A stretch of DNA of 64,000 bases from NCBI GenBank assembly GCA_040386195.1, contig JAZKFV010000022.1, positions 6,425-70,424 of the forward strand, read 5' to 3'. The position numbers were made by a program, and so were the translations under genes. The notes under the pieces are model-generated. The model saw only the letters and a list, made by a program, of their open reading frames with translations, had not been told where the DNA came from and did not search any database. Shown here in pieces: positions 36,853 to 45,435 of this stretch (position 1 is the stretch's first letter; every line of letters starts with the position of its first letter). The DNA comes from JAJTCH01 sp040386195. GTDB taxonomy: Bacteria > Pseudomonadota > Alphaproteobacteria > Rickettsiales > UBA1997.

Positions 36853-36860
36853 ATAAATTT

Positions 36861-38645
36861 ATGTTCAAAAAAATTTCCTTAATTCTCGCAATTTTTTTCC
36901 TTATAAGCAACAACCTTGAAGCCGCGGATTTCAAGCAAGGTATTTCTATTTTTGGTGATTTAAAATATCCGCCCAATTTCAAACATTTTGATTATGTAAA
37001 TCCAAATGCACCCAAAGGCGGCGAGGTGAAATATGGGGTGGAAGGAACTTTTAATAATTTGAATCCGTTTATTTTAAAAGGCATCTCGGCGGCGGGAATG
37101 GAGATGGTTTTTGATAGTTTGATGGAAGGATCGGCTGATGAAATTTCTTCGAAATATGGCTTGATTGCTCAAGGCGTGAAGCTTTCCGATGATAGAAAAA
37201 CTCTCACTTTTCGTTTAAGAAAAATTGCTCGATTCAATGATGGTTCAAAAATCACTGCCGATGATGTGGTTTTTTCGTTCAATTTACTCAAAGAAAAAGG
37301 TCATCCATCTTATTCAATGGTTTATCGCGATGTGCGCGCCGCTAGGAAAATCAATGATTATGAAGTAGAATTTATTTTCAAAAATGGTGATAACCGCGAA
37401 TTGCCGCTTGCTGTTGCCAGCCTTCCAGTCTTTTCTAAAAAATATTATAGTGAACATCAATTCGACAAAACTACTTTTGACGCACCACTTGGAAGCGGTG
37501 TTTATAAGGTTGTGACGGTTGATGCCGGAAAATCAATTACTTTTGCAAGAGTTAAAAATTATTGGGCGAAAGATTTACCAGTCAATGTTGGTAGATATAA
37601 TTTTGATAAAATAACTTACGATTATTATCGCGATAATAATGTTTTGGTTGAGGCGTTTAAAGCTGGCGCTTACGATTTCCGTCAAGAAAATATCGCCAGA
37701 AATTGGGCGACTGCTTATAATATTGAGAAGGTAAAAAATGGTGAAATTATCAAAAAAGAAATTCGCCATAATTTGCCCGCGCCAATGCAGGCATTTGTTT
37801 TCAATTTGCGCAAAGAGAAATTGCAAAATCGTAATTTAAGAGCGGCAATTGCTCTGGCGTTTGATTTTGAATGGGCGAAGGAAAAGATTTTTTATGGATC
37901 TTATGAGCGCACTAATAGTTTTTTTAGTAATTCTGAATTTGGCAGTTCAGGCTTGCCAAGCAAGGCTGAATTAAAGATTTTGAATAAATTTAAAAACCAA
38001 GTTCCGCCAGAAATTTTTGAAGGAGAATTTAAATTGCCCAAAACTGATGGCAGTGGTTTTTCCAGAATTAATTTGCTTCAAGCCAAAGCTTTGTTAGAAG
38101 GCTCGGGATATTTTATTCGTAAGGGCAAATTGATTGATCCTAAAACCAATCAGCCAATGGAGCTTGAATTTTTGATTAGCAGCAAATCATTTCAAATGGT
38201 GATTGCGCCAATGATTAGAAATTTGGAAGTGTTGGGAATTAAGGCAAAAAGCCGCTTGGTTGACGAAAATCAATATAGTAATCGTTTGAAAAATTATGAT
38301 TATGATTTGATCGTCAATGTCTTCGGATCAGGAATGGTGCCGGGCGACGAGCAATTTAGCTATTGGCATTCGTCACAAAAAAATATCGCCGGCGGCAATA
38401 ATTTGGTGGGAGTTGATAATAAAGCGATTGATTATTTGGTCGAGAAAATTTCTAAAACCAGAAATAAAAATGAGCTAAAAACTTTAACCAAATGTTTGGA
38501 TCGTATTTTATTAGCCAATTTTTATGTGATTCCGCAATGGCATAATCAAACTTATCGGATTTTATATAAAAATAAATTTGCTATGCCAAACCGCGCCCCA
38601 GCTTATTCTATGGCTTTAGATAGTTGGTGGATTAAACCTAATTAA
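36861..38645 (+). CDS. Periplasmic oligopeptide-binding protein, SBP family 5 (YejA-like)
   Basis: From the ATG at 36861 the 594-residue precursor begins MFKKISLILAIFFLISNNLEA, a clear signal peptide. The longer frame to 36798 runs through the heptad repeat and is rejected. The mature protein has the family-5 signature (FDYVNPNAPKGGEVKYGVEGTFNNLNPF, ADDVVFSFNLL, AIALAFDFEWAKEKIF). These proteins feed oligopeptides or microcin-like peptides to an ABC importer. No yejBEF genes follow; the next gene is a regulator. Confidence 0.9.
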   Translation: MFKKISLILAIFFLISNNLEAADFKQGISIFGDLKYPPNFKHFDYVNPNAPKGGEVKYGVEGTFNNLNPFILKGISAAGMEMVFDSLMEGSADEISSKYGLIAQGVKLSDDRKTLTFRLRKIARFNDGSKITADDVVFSFNLLKEKGHPSYSMVYRDVRAARKINDYEVEFIFKNGDNRELPLAVASLPVFSKKYYSEHQFDKTTFDAPLGSGVYKVVTVDAGKSITFARVKNYWAKDLPVNVGRYNFDKITYDYYRDNNVLVEAFKAGAYDFRQENIARNWATAYNIEKVKNGEIIKKEIRHNLPAPMQAFVFNLRKEKLQNRNLRAAIALAFDFEWAKEKIFYGSYERTNSFFSNSEFGSSGLPSKAELKILNKFKNQVPPEIFEGEFKLPKTDGSGFSRINLLQAKALLEGSGYFIRKGKLIDPKTNQPMELEFLISSKSFQMVIAPMIRNLEVLGIKAKSRLVDENQYSNRLKNYDYDLIVNVFGSGMVPGDEQFSYWHSSQKNIAGGNNLVGVDNKAIDYLVEKISKTRNKNELKTLTKCLDRILLANFYVIPQWHNQTYRILYKNKFAMPNRAPAYSMALDSWWIKPN

Positions 38646-38655
38646 TTATCAAATC

Positions 38656-39048
38656 ATGATCACAAACCCACTTGACCTTCATCTTGGAAAAAAATTACGT
38701 GAAATCAGAACAATGGCGGGAATGAGCCAGGCGCAAGTTGGTGAGCTAATTGGTGTGAGTTTGCAACAGATCAGAAAATATGAAATTGGTTTTAGTCGAA
38801 TTAGCGCTAGTAAGTTATATGAATTTTCTCAGATTTTTCACAAACCAATCGGCAGTTTTTTTGATGATTACATCGCTGATGAAGATTTTCACAATATTGA
38901 ATTTAAATCTGAAGCAGAATGTCGAAAATTAGAAGAAGAGAAAAATCAGGAAATGATGAGTTTGATTCGGGCTTTTAATCGAATTAGAAGTTTTGAAGTG
39001 CGGGGAAATTTGATAAGCTTGCTCAAATCAATTGCAGATAAAAACTAA
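38656..39048 (+). CDS. XRE-family transcriptional regulator
   Basis: This 130-residue protein has an N-terminal Cro/C1 helix-turn-helix (about 10-65): LGKKLREIRTMAGMSQAQVGELIGVSLQQIRKYEIGFSRI. A short helical tail follows. It lies 10 bp after the binding-protein gene and is ended by a strong hairpin, so the two form an operon. It is similar in build to small alphaproteobacterial regulators of growth-phase or symbiosis genes. The target is unknown. Confidence 0.88.
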   Translation: MITNPLDLHLGKKLREIRTMAGMSQAQVGELIGVSLQQIRKYEIGFSRISASKLYEFSQIFHKPIGSFFDDYIADEDFHNIEFKSEAECRKLEEEKNQEMMSLIRAFNRIRSFEVRGNLISLLKSIADKN

Positions 39049-39083
39049 AAAATCCCCGCCAAATTATTTGACGGGGATTTTTT
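39047..39083. terminator. Bidirectional intrinsic terminator (XRE / rpmA)
   Basis: A 12-bp perfect stem, AAAAAATCCCCG/CGGGGATTTTTT, encloses a 13-nt loop and has A and T runs on both sides, so it can stop transcription from both convergent genes. Confidence 0.9.
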
Positions 39084-39088
39084 ATAAT

Positions 39089-39346
39089 TTATGCAGCTTC
39101 CACGTTAATGTAGATGCGATTATTTTTGCCAGCTTTAACGAATTTTACAATTCCAGCCACTACTGCAAAAATAGTGTGATCAACACCAATGCCAACACCT
39201 TTTCCCGGGTGCCATTTGGTGCCTCTTTGACGAGCGATAATGTTGCCAGAAATTACTGACTCGCCGCCGTATCTTTTGATGCCCAGTCTTCTACCAGCCG
39301 AATCCCGACCGTTCCTGGAACTACCACCTGCTTTCTTGGTTGCCAT
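39089..39346 (-). CDS. rpmA: Large ribosomal subunit protein bL27
   Basis: The 85-residue protein starts MATKKAGGSSRNGRDS, with the conserved N-terminal tail that reaches the peptidyl transferase centre, followed by LGIKRYGGE and QRGTKWHPG. Located 26 bp downstream of rplU, it is the second gene of the standard rplU-rpmA pair. Confidence 0.98.
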   Translation of the reverse strand: MATKKAGGSSRNGRDSAGRRLGIKRYGGESVISGNIIARQRGTKWHPGKGVGIGVDHTIFAVVAGIVKFVKAGKNNRIYINVEAA

Positions 39347-39372
39347 TGTTTAGTTAAGTTAAAAATTAGTAA

Positions 39373-39684
39373 TTACAATTTAATATCGGTGATTTTAAGA
39401 AGAGTTTTAAGTTGGCGGTGACCATTTTTTCTTCTGGAATTTTGTCTTCTTCTTTTTTTGAAAACGATGATTTTGTCGTCTTTAAAATTTTTGCTAACTT
39501 CCGCTAAAACAGTTGCGCCTTTGATATTAGGGCTGCCGAACACTGCTTGACCATTATCATTTTGTGCAAAAAGCACTTCTAGAGTGATTTTATCGCCAAC
39601 ATTAGAGTTGAGATTTTCAACGATGATTTTGTCGTCTTTAGCAACGCGATATTGCTTTCCACCAGTTTGAATTATTGCAAACAT
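39373..39684 (-). CDS. rplU: Large ribosomal subunit protein bL21
   Basis: At 103 residues it is standard bL21: MFAIIQTGGKQYRVAKDDKI at the start and FKKRRRQNSRRKNGHRQ near the end. It is the first gene of rplU-rpmA and sits behind a strong promoter. Confidence 0.98.
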   Translation of the reverse strand: MFAIIQTGGKQYRVAKDDKIIVENLNSNVGDKITLEVLFAQNDNGQAVFGSPNIKGATVLAEVSKNFKDDKIIVFKKRRRQNSRRKNGHRQLKTLLKITDIKL

Positions 39685-39777
39685 TTGCTGTTGTATTTAT
39701 TTTTAAAGAAGTAGGATTTGCTTTTTTTACTGTAGATAAGAAGCCATTTCAAAAGGGCTATTTAAAAGCAGGCGGGT

Positions 39778-39806
39778 AATCTACCTTCCGCAAATATTTT
39801 TGTCAA
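39778..39806 (-). promoter_or_regulatory. Sigma-70 promoter of rplU-rpmA
   Basis: On the minus strand TTGACA (39801-39806) and TAGATT (39778-39783) are separated by exactly 17 bp. Transcription would start near 39771, leaving a leader of about 85 nt before rplU. The -35 box lies just 6 bp before the helicase ATG on the other strand. Confidence 0.65.
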
Positions 39807-39811
39807 CCAAA

Positions 39812-41089
39812 ATGTCTATAAAATTATTATCCGCCGAACAAAAACAGGCAGTTTATGCCCTAGAAGATGGGGAGAGTATTTTTATTAGCGGCAGTGCTGG
39901 CACGGGGAAATCCTATTTATTACAATATTTAAAAGCTAATTATTCTGATTCAGGTTTGCATATCACAGCCAGCACTGGCATTGCTGCGGTGCATGTTGGT
40001 GGGCAAACTTTGCATTCTTGGGCGGCAATTGGGCTTGGCAATTTGCCAGCTGAGCAAATTATTGAGAATTTATTTTCCGCCAAATTTAGCCGCGTGCGCC
40101 GCAAATTGAAATTGGCAAAAATGTTGGCGATTGACGAAATCTCCATGATTTCGGCGCCAGTTTTTGATTTAATCAATGAATTATTAAAAGCCGTGCGCCA
40201 AGATGAGCGACCATTTGGCGGTCTACAATTAATTTTATTTGGCGATTTTCTGCAATTGCCGCCAGTTAATAGAGAAGGGCAATTGGATTATGATTATCAA
40301 TTTTGCTTTCAATCCAGAGCTTGGAAAGAATTGAGCCCAAAGCCAATTATGCTCAAAACAGTTTTTCGTCAAGAAGATGAAAATTTTGTTAAGCTTCTCA
40401 ACAACATTAGATTTGGTAAAGTTGATGAAGATGATGTTATCACGCTTAAATCAAGAATTAATTTGCCTGAAAAAATTAGTGCCATAAAACCAACAATTTT
40501 GGCTTCGCATAATTCTCAAGTTGATGCTATCAATCAAATTGAGCTGAAAAAAATCCCCAACAATTCCCAAATTTTCACCGCCAAATTTTCTGGCGATTCC
40601 ACCAAAACTGATTTTTTACGCAAAAATTGTTTAGCGGCAGAAAAGCTAGAATTAAAGGTTGGCGCGCAAGTGATGATGCTTAAAAATACTTATCAAAAAG
40701 AAGGTGTTATCAATGGCTCGTTAGGTGTGGTCAAAGAATTTTCTAAAAAAACTAATCATCCAATCGTTGAGTTTAATAACGGAGCGCTTCTAACGGTTTC
40801 GCCAGAAGTTTGGGCTTTAGAAAAATTTGATGTTGAAAAACGCGAAATTATAACCGAAGCTGAAATGACACAAGTGCCGCTATTATTGGCTTGGGCAATC
40901 ACTATTCACAAATCACAAGGAATGACTTTAGATAAAGTTAAATGCGATTTAAGCAAAGTTTTTGCCGATGGACAAATTTATGTAGCATTATCACGAGTAA
41001 AAACTTTGGAAGGATTATTCATTGATGCGCTAGATTTTAACCGCATCAGAGCCAATCAACAAATCGTCGAATTTTATAATAATTTTTAA
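39812..41089 (+). CDS. Pif1/RecD-like superfamily 1B DNA helicase
   Basis: The 425-residue protein (ATG at 39812; the upstream TTG at 39800 would overlap the rplU -35 box) carries Walker A GSAGTGKS (27-34), TASTGIAAVHVGGQTLHSWA, the DEISMI Walker B, LILFGDFLQLPPV, TVFRQ and the C-terminal TIHKSQGMTLDKV plus YVALSRVKTLEGL. This is the Pif1-like layout, a 5'-3' helicase acting on forks, G-quadruplexes or recombination intermediates. The EamA gene starts 2 bp after its stop. Confidence 0.93.
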   Translation: MSIKLLSAEQKQAVYALEDGESIFISGSAGTGKSYLLQYLKANYSDSGLHITASTGIAAVHVGGQTLHSWAAIGLGNLPAEQIIENLFSAKFSRVRRKLKLAKMLAIDEISMISAPVFDLINELLKAVRQDERPFGGLQLILFGDFLQLPPVNREGQLDYDYQFCFQSRAWKELSPKPIMLKTVFRQEDENFVKLLNNIRFGKVDEDDVITLKSRINLPEKISAIKPTILASHNSQVDAINQIELKKIPNNSQIFTAKFSGDSTKTDFLRKNCLAAEKLELKVGAQVMMLKNTYQKEGVINGSLGVVKEFSKKTNHPIVEFNNGALLTVSPEVWALEKFDVEKREIITEAEMTQVPLLLAWAITIHKSQGMTLDKVKCDLSKVFADGQIYVALSRVKTLEGLFIDALDFNRIRANQQIVEFYNNF

Positions 41090-41091
41090 AA

Positions 41092-42015
41092 ATGTATCAC
41101 CGCCTTTCCCAAAAATCGCAAGGAATATTGTGGGCAATAATTACTTGCTTTTTGGTGTCGGTGATGATTGCCGTTGTGCGCCATTTGTCAGAACATTTTC
41201 ACCCATTTCAAATTGTGATGATGCGCAATTTTTTTGCCTTAGTTTTTTTGTTGCCTTTTGTGATCAAAAACATTGATCAATTTGTTAAAACCTCTCATCT
41301 AAAAATGCATTTAATCCGCGGCGTGGTTGGTTTGGCAGGAATGTTATTGTGGTTTTATGTCATCACTTTAATTCCATTATCTGAAGCAGTTTCGATCACT
41401 TTTATTGTGCCAATCACCACCACAATTGCGGCGATGTTTTTTCTAGGCGAGAAGGTTGATAAGAAAATTTGGATCTCCTTAACCATTGGCTTGATTGGCG
41501 TTCTAATCATTATTCGCCCCGGATTTCGTGAATTTAAAATCGCTTATTTATTAGCATTATTAATCCCTTTTGTCTGGTCAGTTTCTAACATTTTGATCAA
41601 AAAAATGGTCGCCACTGAAAAGCCGCAAACCATTACTTTATATTTATCTTTTGTAATGTTTATCCTGTCAATTCCTATCGCCGCGCCATATTTAAAACCA
41701 ATTCCAATTCCCGATTTATGTTGGTTTTTATTGCTCGGTTTAATTTCCAACTGCTCATATATTGCCAACGCAATTTGCTATTCCAAAACCGATGTTTCCA
41801 CCGTTCAGCCTTTTGATTTTACGCGCTTAATTTTCACCGCAATTATTGCTTATTTTGCTTTTGGTGAAAAGATGGAGCTAATGATGTTCATTGGCGCGGC
41901 AGTAATTTTATTTGGCTCGTTAATTGTTGCTTCTAAATCACCGCTCTATTATTTATATTCAGGTTTTGCTGTCGGATTTATCAAACCAAAAATGCTAAAA
42001 AAATGGAAAAAATAA
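41092..42015 (+). CDS. EamA/DMT-family permease
   Basis: The 307-residue membrane protein has ten hydrophobic helices in two EamA repeats (IMMRNFFALVFLLP in the first, VQPFDFTRLIFTAIIAYFAFGE in the second). In Rickettsiales such permeases include the S-adenosylmethionine transporter, and that substrate is possible here but unproven. It is closely packed after the helicase, and its end overlaps the MerR start by 13 bp. Confidence 0.88.
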   Translation: MYHRLSQKSQGILWAIITCFLVSVMIAVVRHLSEHFHPFQIVMMRNFFALVFLLPFVIKNIDQFVKTSHLKMHLIRGVVGLAGMLLWFYVITLIPLSEAVSITFIVPITTTIAAMFFLGEKVDKKIWISLTIGLIGVLIIIRPGFREFKIAYLLALLIPFVWSVSNILIKKMVATEKPQTITLYLSFVMFILSIPIAAPYLKPIPIPDLCWFLLLGLISNCSYIANAICYSKTDVSTVQPFDFTRLIFTAIIAYFAFGEKMELMMFIGAAVILFGSLIVASKSPLYYLYSGFAVGFIKPKMLKKWKK

Positions 42016-42446
42016 TTGATAAAAAAAGATCAATCGGCGACGCGTCTAAAGAGCTTGGGCTTGAAACCCACGTGATTCGTTTTTGGGAATCAAAATTTCC
42101 GCAGATAAAACCCAAAATTGGCAAAGGCGATCGTCGCTATTATTTTGATAAAGAAATCGCCGTTTTAGCCAAAATAAAATCTTTGCTCCATGACGAAGGA
42201 TACAGCATTGCCGGCTTACAAAAATTATTAAAAAAGCGCAAAAAATCAGATTTAAAAGAGCAGAATTTGGAATTTTTATTAGCTGAAAATATTGTTGATG
42301 ATTTAAAAAAAGATGCCGAAGAATTTTCAATTGATGATTTTATCAGCCCAGATGTTGACTTGGCGAAGGGCGACGATGCTGCGGATTCTATCAATCAAAT
42401 CATTGCTCGCATTGAATTTAATTTAAAAAAGTTGGAGCAAATTTGA
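42003..42446 (+). CDS. MerR-family transcriptional regulator
   Basis: In the 147-residue product the N-terminal winged helix has SIGDASKELGLETHVIRFWESKF and RYYFDKEIAVLAKIKSLLHDEGYSI, characteristic of the MerR-like regulators that follow ihfA in many alphaproteobacteria. The C-terminal half is an acidic helix without metal-binding Cys. It is translationally coupled at both ends (13-bp overlap upstream, 4-bp overlap with xth). The ligand is unknown. Confidence 0.88.
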   Translation: MEKIIDKKRSIGDASKELGLETHVIRFWESKFPQIKPKIGKGDRRYYFDKEIAVLAKIKSLLHDEGYSIAGLQKLLKKRKKSDLKEQNLEFLLAENIVDDLKKDAEEFSIDDFISPDVDLAKGDDAADSINQIIARIEFNLKKLEQI

Positions 42447-43228
42447 AAATCATTTCATGGAATATCAACTCACTGCGTTTGCGCTTGCCGCTTTTAGAAA
42501 AGGTGGTTGCAGCTCACAATCCCGACATAATTTGTCTGCAAGAAACTAAAGTTCAAGACGCTGATTTTCCATTGCTGGCGGTGCAAAATTTAGGTTTTAA
42601 ATTTATCGAATTTGCTGGCGAAAAATCTTACAACGGCGTTGCCATTCTCTCCAAACTGCCTTTAGAAAATATCAAAAAATATAACATTTTAGATTTTGGT
42701 CACAAAAGACACATTGCCGCAACTTTGCCAAATGGAGAAATTCTGCACAATTTTTATGTGCCGGCGGGTGGCGATATTCCTGATGTGAAGCTTAATGACA
42801 AATTTGATTTTAAGCTAAAATTTGTTGATTGGATGAGTGAATATTTTGCTAAAAATTATCGCAACAATCAAAAAATTATTATGGTTGGCGATATGAATAT
42901 TGCGCCATTAGCCAATGATGTTTGGTCGCACAAACAATTGCTCGGCGTAGTTTCGCACACGCCAATTGAAGTTGAAAAAATGGCAAATTTGCAAGCGAGT
43001 TTAAATTGGATTGATACGCATCGAATGTTTGTCAGTGATGCTGAAAAATTATATAGCTGGTGGAGTTATCGTGGGCTTGATCCTTTCAAATCAAACCGCG
43101 GCAGAAGATTAGATCACATTTGGATCACACCGAATTTGCAGAAAAATTTACAAAAAGCAGAAATTTTTAAAGAATTTAGAATTGCAACTCAGCCTTCTGA
43201 TCATGTGCCAATCAGCATTGAAATTTAA
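42443..43228 (+). CDS. xthA: Exodeoxyribonuclease III
   Basis: The 261-residue AP endonuclease/3' exonuclease for base-excision repair has MKIISWNINSLRLRL, CLQETK (catalytic Glu), NFYVPAGGD, VGDMNIAP, YSWWSYRG and DHVPISIEI (catalytic Asp-His). It starts at TTG 42443, overlapping the MerR stop (TTGA). Its last 4 bases overlap the convergent lipoprotein gene. Confidence 0.95.
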   Translation: MKIISWNINSLRLRLPLLEKVVAAHNPDIICLQETKVQDADFPLLAVQNLGFKFIEFAGEKSYNGVAILSKLPLENIKKYNILDFGHKRHIAATLPNGEILHNFYVPAGGDIPDVKLNDKFDFKLKFVDWMSEYFAKNYRNNQKIIMVGDMNIAPLANDVWSHKQLLGVVSHTPIEVEKMANLQASLNWIDTHRMFVSDAEKLYSWWSYRGLDPFKSNRGRRLDHIWITPNLQKNLQKAEIFKEFRIATQPSDHVPISIEI

Positions 43229-43629
43229 TAAACTTTGCGCAAACAGCTATAAATTTCTGGATTACAAACCAAGCTATTTCTGGATTTAGCGCGGTTATAA
43301 AATTTCTTTTCTCCAATCAATAAATTCTTGCGATCAAAAGTTAAAAGCACCTCATAATTTTCTGATTTGATCCAACCAAAATGATTAATAATTGGCATTT
43401 GTGAAACTAAATCATAACCACTTTTAGAATATGAATATTGGTAAATATTATTGCCAAATTCATCTTGCCAAGCATCGGAATATTTGCCGTAAGTTTGAAT
43501 AATATTTTCTAGCTTATCGCCTTTATTTATAGGGCTTTGATAAAGGTTAATAGTTGATTTATTTCCAACTTTAGATTGGCAAGAAACCAATAAAGTTAGC
43601 AATAAAATTCTAGCGATTTTCCTGAGCAT
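43225..43629 (-). CDS. Small lipoprotein, unknown function
   Basis: The 134-residue product has a lipoprotein signal MLRKIARILLLTLLVSC with the lipidated Cys at 17. The mature part includes a NIYQYSYSKSGYDL segment and ends in two Cys (NPEIYSC, preceded by LVC) that could form a disulphide. No family recognised. It overlaps the upstream lipoprotein gene by 20 bp, so the two are co-expressed. Confidence 0.75.
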   Translation of the reverse strand: MLRKIARILLLTLLVSCQSKVGNKSTINLYQSPINKGDKLENIIQTYGKYSDAWQDEFGNNIYQYSYSKSGYDLVSQMPIINHFGWIKSENYEVLLTFDRKNLLIGEKKFYNRAKSRNSLVCNPEIYSCLRKVY

Positions 43630-44284
43630 TTTGGGTGATTTTTTTATTTTTTAGATTGGGTTTTATAACTTCAGAACTTTTTAATAATCGTTTTTTAAAA
43701 CGTTTTTTTAACGACGGATATTTTTGAATCAAATAGTTAATTTCCCAAGTTTGATTGGCAAATAATTTCTCTTTTTGCCTAGAATTTTTACCGCTTAAAA
43801 TATTTTCCACCAATTCAAAGTTATCATTAACCGCAAATTTGTTGTTCAAGATTTTAGTGCTTTTATCCTCGTCATTACTGGCTGCTTGCTTATAAAAAAT
43901 ATCGCCAACATAAATAATTTCTCCAGCTTTCGCCTCTAAAATAGTTAAATATTTTTCTTGTTGCTTAGCTTTTTTATCTGAAAAAAGCGGACGATTTTCT
44001 GGTGGCGCAAAAAGATGATAAAGATTGGGACTAAGCATTAGAATGTTATATTGATTGGTCGCGTAGATGGTTCGGCAATTTTGATCATCTTCTTTTGCAC
44101 ACAAATAAAGCCTTTCGCTCCTTTTGCCATTTAGCTTGAAAATAATAATCGCTTTTTGATTTTCAGGAAATCGGTTTAAGAAACTATCTGAGCTGATAGT
44201 TTGATCAAGGCTGTTTTCAGTTAGAAAAACACAAGATGAGAAAAAAGTTAGCAAGAGCAGGGTGGTGATTTTGGTGGGTTTCAT
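43610..44284 (-). CDS. Lipoprotein, unknown function
   Basis: The 224-residue product has signal MKPTKITTLLLLTFFSSC with the lipobox Cys at 18. The mature part contains a beta-rich domain (KAIIIFKLNG, RTIYATNQYNILMLSP, GEIIYVGDIFY) resembling small periplasmic lipoproteins that display peptide-like strands. The C-terminus is basic (KKRFKKRLLKSSEVIK). It lies 20 bp after tsaE. Confidence 0.75.
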   Translation of the reverse strand: MKPTKITTLLLLTFFSSCVFLTENSLDQTISSDSFLNRFPENQKAIIIFKLNGKRSERLYLCAKEDDQNCRTIYATNQYNILMLSPNLYHLFAPPENRPLFSDKKAKQQEKYLTILEAKAGEIIYVGDIFYKQAASNDEDKSTKILNNKFAVNDNFELVENILSGKNSRQKEKLFANQTWEINYLIQKYPSLKKRFKKRLLKSSEVIKPNLKNKKITQNAQENR

Positions 44285-44304
44285 TGGGTTTTTTTGGGTT
44301 AAAA

Positions 44305-44712
44305 TTATTTGATGAAAACTATTCTTTCGGATTCATTTTTAATTTCAATTTTAATTTCGATATAATTTTTTGGCAAAAATTCTTGAGCTATTTCTGGCCA
44401 TTCAATCAAACAAATTCCATTTTTTAAACAATCAAAAAAGCCAATATTTTCAAGCTCTTCAGAACTTTTTAAACGATAAAGATCAAAGTGATGAATTAAA
44501 AATTTTGGAGTTTGATAAGAATAAAGCAAATTAAATGTTGGGCTCAAAACCGTAATTTTTTGATCCGCCAAAGCGTTAATAAAACTGCTCGCAAAAAAAC
44601 TTTTCCCCGCTCCCAAAGTTCCTTTCAGCCCAAACACATCACCAGCTTTAGCCTTGCTAGCAATAGCTGCGGCTAGTTCTTGCATTTGAGATTGGTTAAC
44701 GGTTTTTTGCAT
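44305..44712 (-). CDS. tsaE: tRNA threonylcarbamoyladenosine biosynthesis ATPase TsaE
   Basis: The 135-residue P-loop ATPase drives turnover of the TsaBD complex in t6A synthesis. It has Walker A GTLGAGKS, the TFNLLYSY switch, HHFDLYRL and LIEWPEIAQEFLP. Its ATG overlaps the antitoxin stop by one base (TAATG on the minus strand), so its translation is tied to the toxin-antitoxin operon. Partner TsaB is at 27066. Confidence 0.95.
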   Translation of the reverse strand: MQKTVNQSQMQELAAAIASKAKAGDVFGLKGTLGAGKSFFASSFINALADQKITVLSPTFNLLYSYQTPKFLIHHFDLYRLKSSEELENIGFFDCLKNGICLIEWPEIAQEFLPKNYIEIKIEIKNESERIVFIK

Positions 44713-45041
44713 TAGGTAGTTTTTTTAGCCAATGGTTTGATAACAAAACCATATCCCAAACTTTCTAAAATAGTTCTAATGGTATTGAATTTTGGATTGC
44801 CATTAGCAGATAGAGTTTTGTAAAGACTTTCTCTAGAAAGCCCAGTTTTTTTAGACAATTCACTAAAGCCACCTTTGGCGATGGCGAGTTGACGAAGAGA
44901 TAAAAATAGAGTTTTTTCATCCTTATCTTGCTTAAACTCTTTTAGAGAAAAATCTAGAAATTCATCAGCAAATTTTGGATCTTCTTTAAAATGCTCAACA
45001 ATTACCTCGTTAAAATTTCTGTGTTTAATATTCTTTTTCAT
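44712..45041 (-). CDS. HTH antitoxin of a RelE/HigB-type module
   Basis: From the ATG at 45041 (109 residues) a strong GGAGG lies 9 bases upstream, which settles the start; the longer frame to 45107 adds toxin-overlapping residues. The domain FSELSKKTGLSRESLYKTLS is a Cro-like helix-turn-helix typical of the probable addiction module antidote family. It is expected to bind the toxin and the operator at 45379-45394. It overlaps the toxin gene by 17 bp. Confidence 0.88.
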   Translation of the reverse strand: MKKNIKHRNFNEVIVEHFKEDPKFADEFLDFSLKEFKQDKDEKTLFLSLRQLAIAKGGFSELSKKTGLSRESLYKTLSANGNPKFNTIRTILESLGYGFVIKPLAKKTT

Positions 45042-45348
45042 TGTAATCCTCCCAATATTCTTGTGCTTTTTTAATGTCTTTTGTTTGAGTTTTTTTGTCG
45101 CCACCACAAAATAAAATTATGATTTGGTGTTGTTCAAAGCCAAAATAAATTCTATAGCCACTACCAAAATCAAACCTTAATTCAAAAATTCCTTCACCTA
45201 AACTTTTATGATCGCCAAAATTTCCGGTCTCAATTATTTGGTTCAGCCTTTTAACAATTCGCTTTCTAAAGCTATTATCTATGGTTTTTAGCCAATCAAG
45301 GAAAGGCTCTTTACCGGTTGCGGTTTTATAAAGTACAATATCAATCAT
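45025..45348 (-). CDS. RelE/HigB-type toxin (Gp49-like)
   Basis: The 107-residue protein has the fold signature of the phage-derived Gp49/HigB group: PFLDWLKTI, RIVKRLNQIIETGNFGDHKSLGEGIFELRFDFGSGYRIYFG and ILLFCGGDKKTQTKDI. These are mRNA interferases that act on the ribosome. The toxin gene comes first, followed by the antitoxin, as in higBA. Confidence 0.9.
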   Translation of the reverse strand: MIDIVLYKTATGKEPFLDWLKTIDNSFRKRIVKRLNQIIETGNFGDHKSLGEGIFELRFDFGSGYRIYFGFEQHQIIILFCGGDKKTQTKDIKKAQEYWEDYNEKEY

Positions 45349-45378
45349 TGGTTTGGGTTTTTGGGTTGTGGTGTTTTT

Positions 45379-45415
45379 GTATCCCGCAAGATACGAAAGT
45401 GGTTTTTTAAGTCAA
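45379..45415 (-). promoter_or_regulatory. Promoter and operator of the toxin-antitoxin operon
   Basis: On the minus strand TTGACT (45410-45415) and TATCTT (45388-45393) have 16 bp between them. The palindrome GTATC-N6-GATAC (45379-45394) covers the -10 box, as expected for autorepression by an antitoxin. Confidence 0.5.
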
Positions 45416-45435
45416 GGGGGAATTTGCGAAGCTAA

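Noticed and set aside
36798..36860. N-terminal extension of the binding protein (MVSNNPYLLTTYDLRLTT...)
   Set aside because: It is translated from the heptad repeat, and the signal peptide starts at the ATG at 36861.
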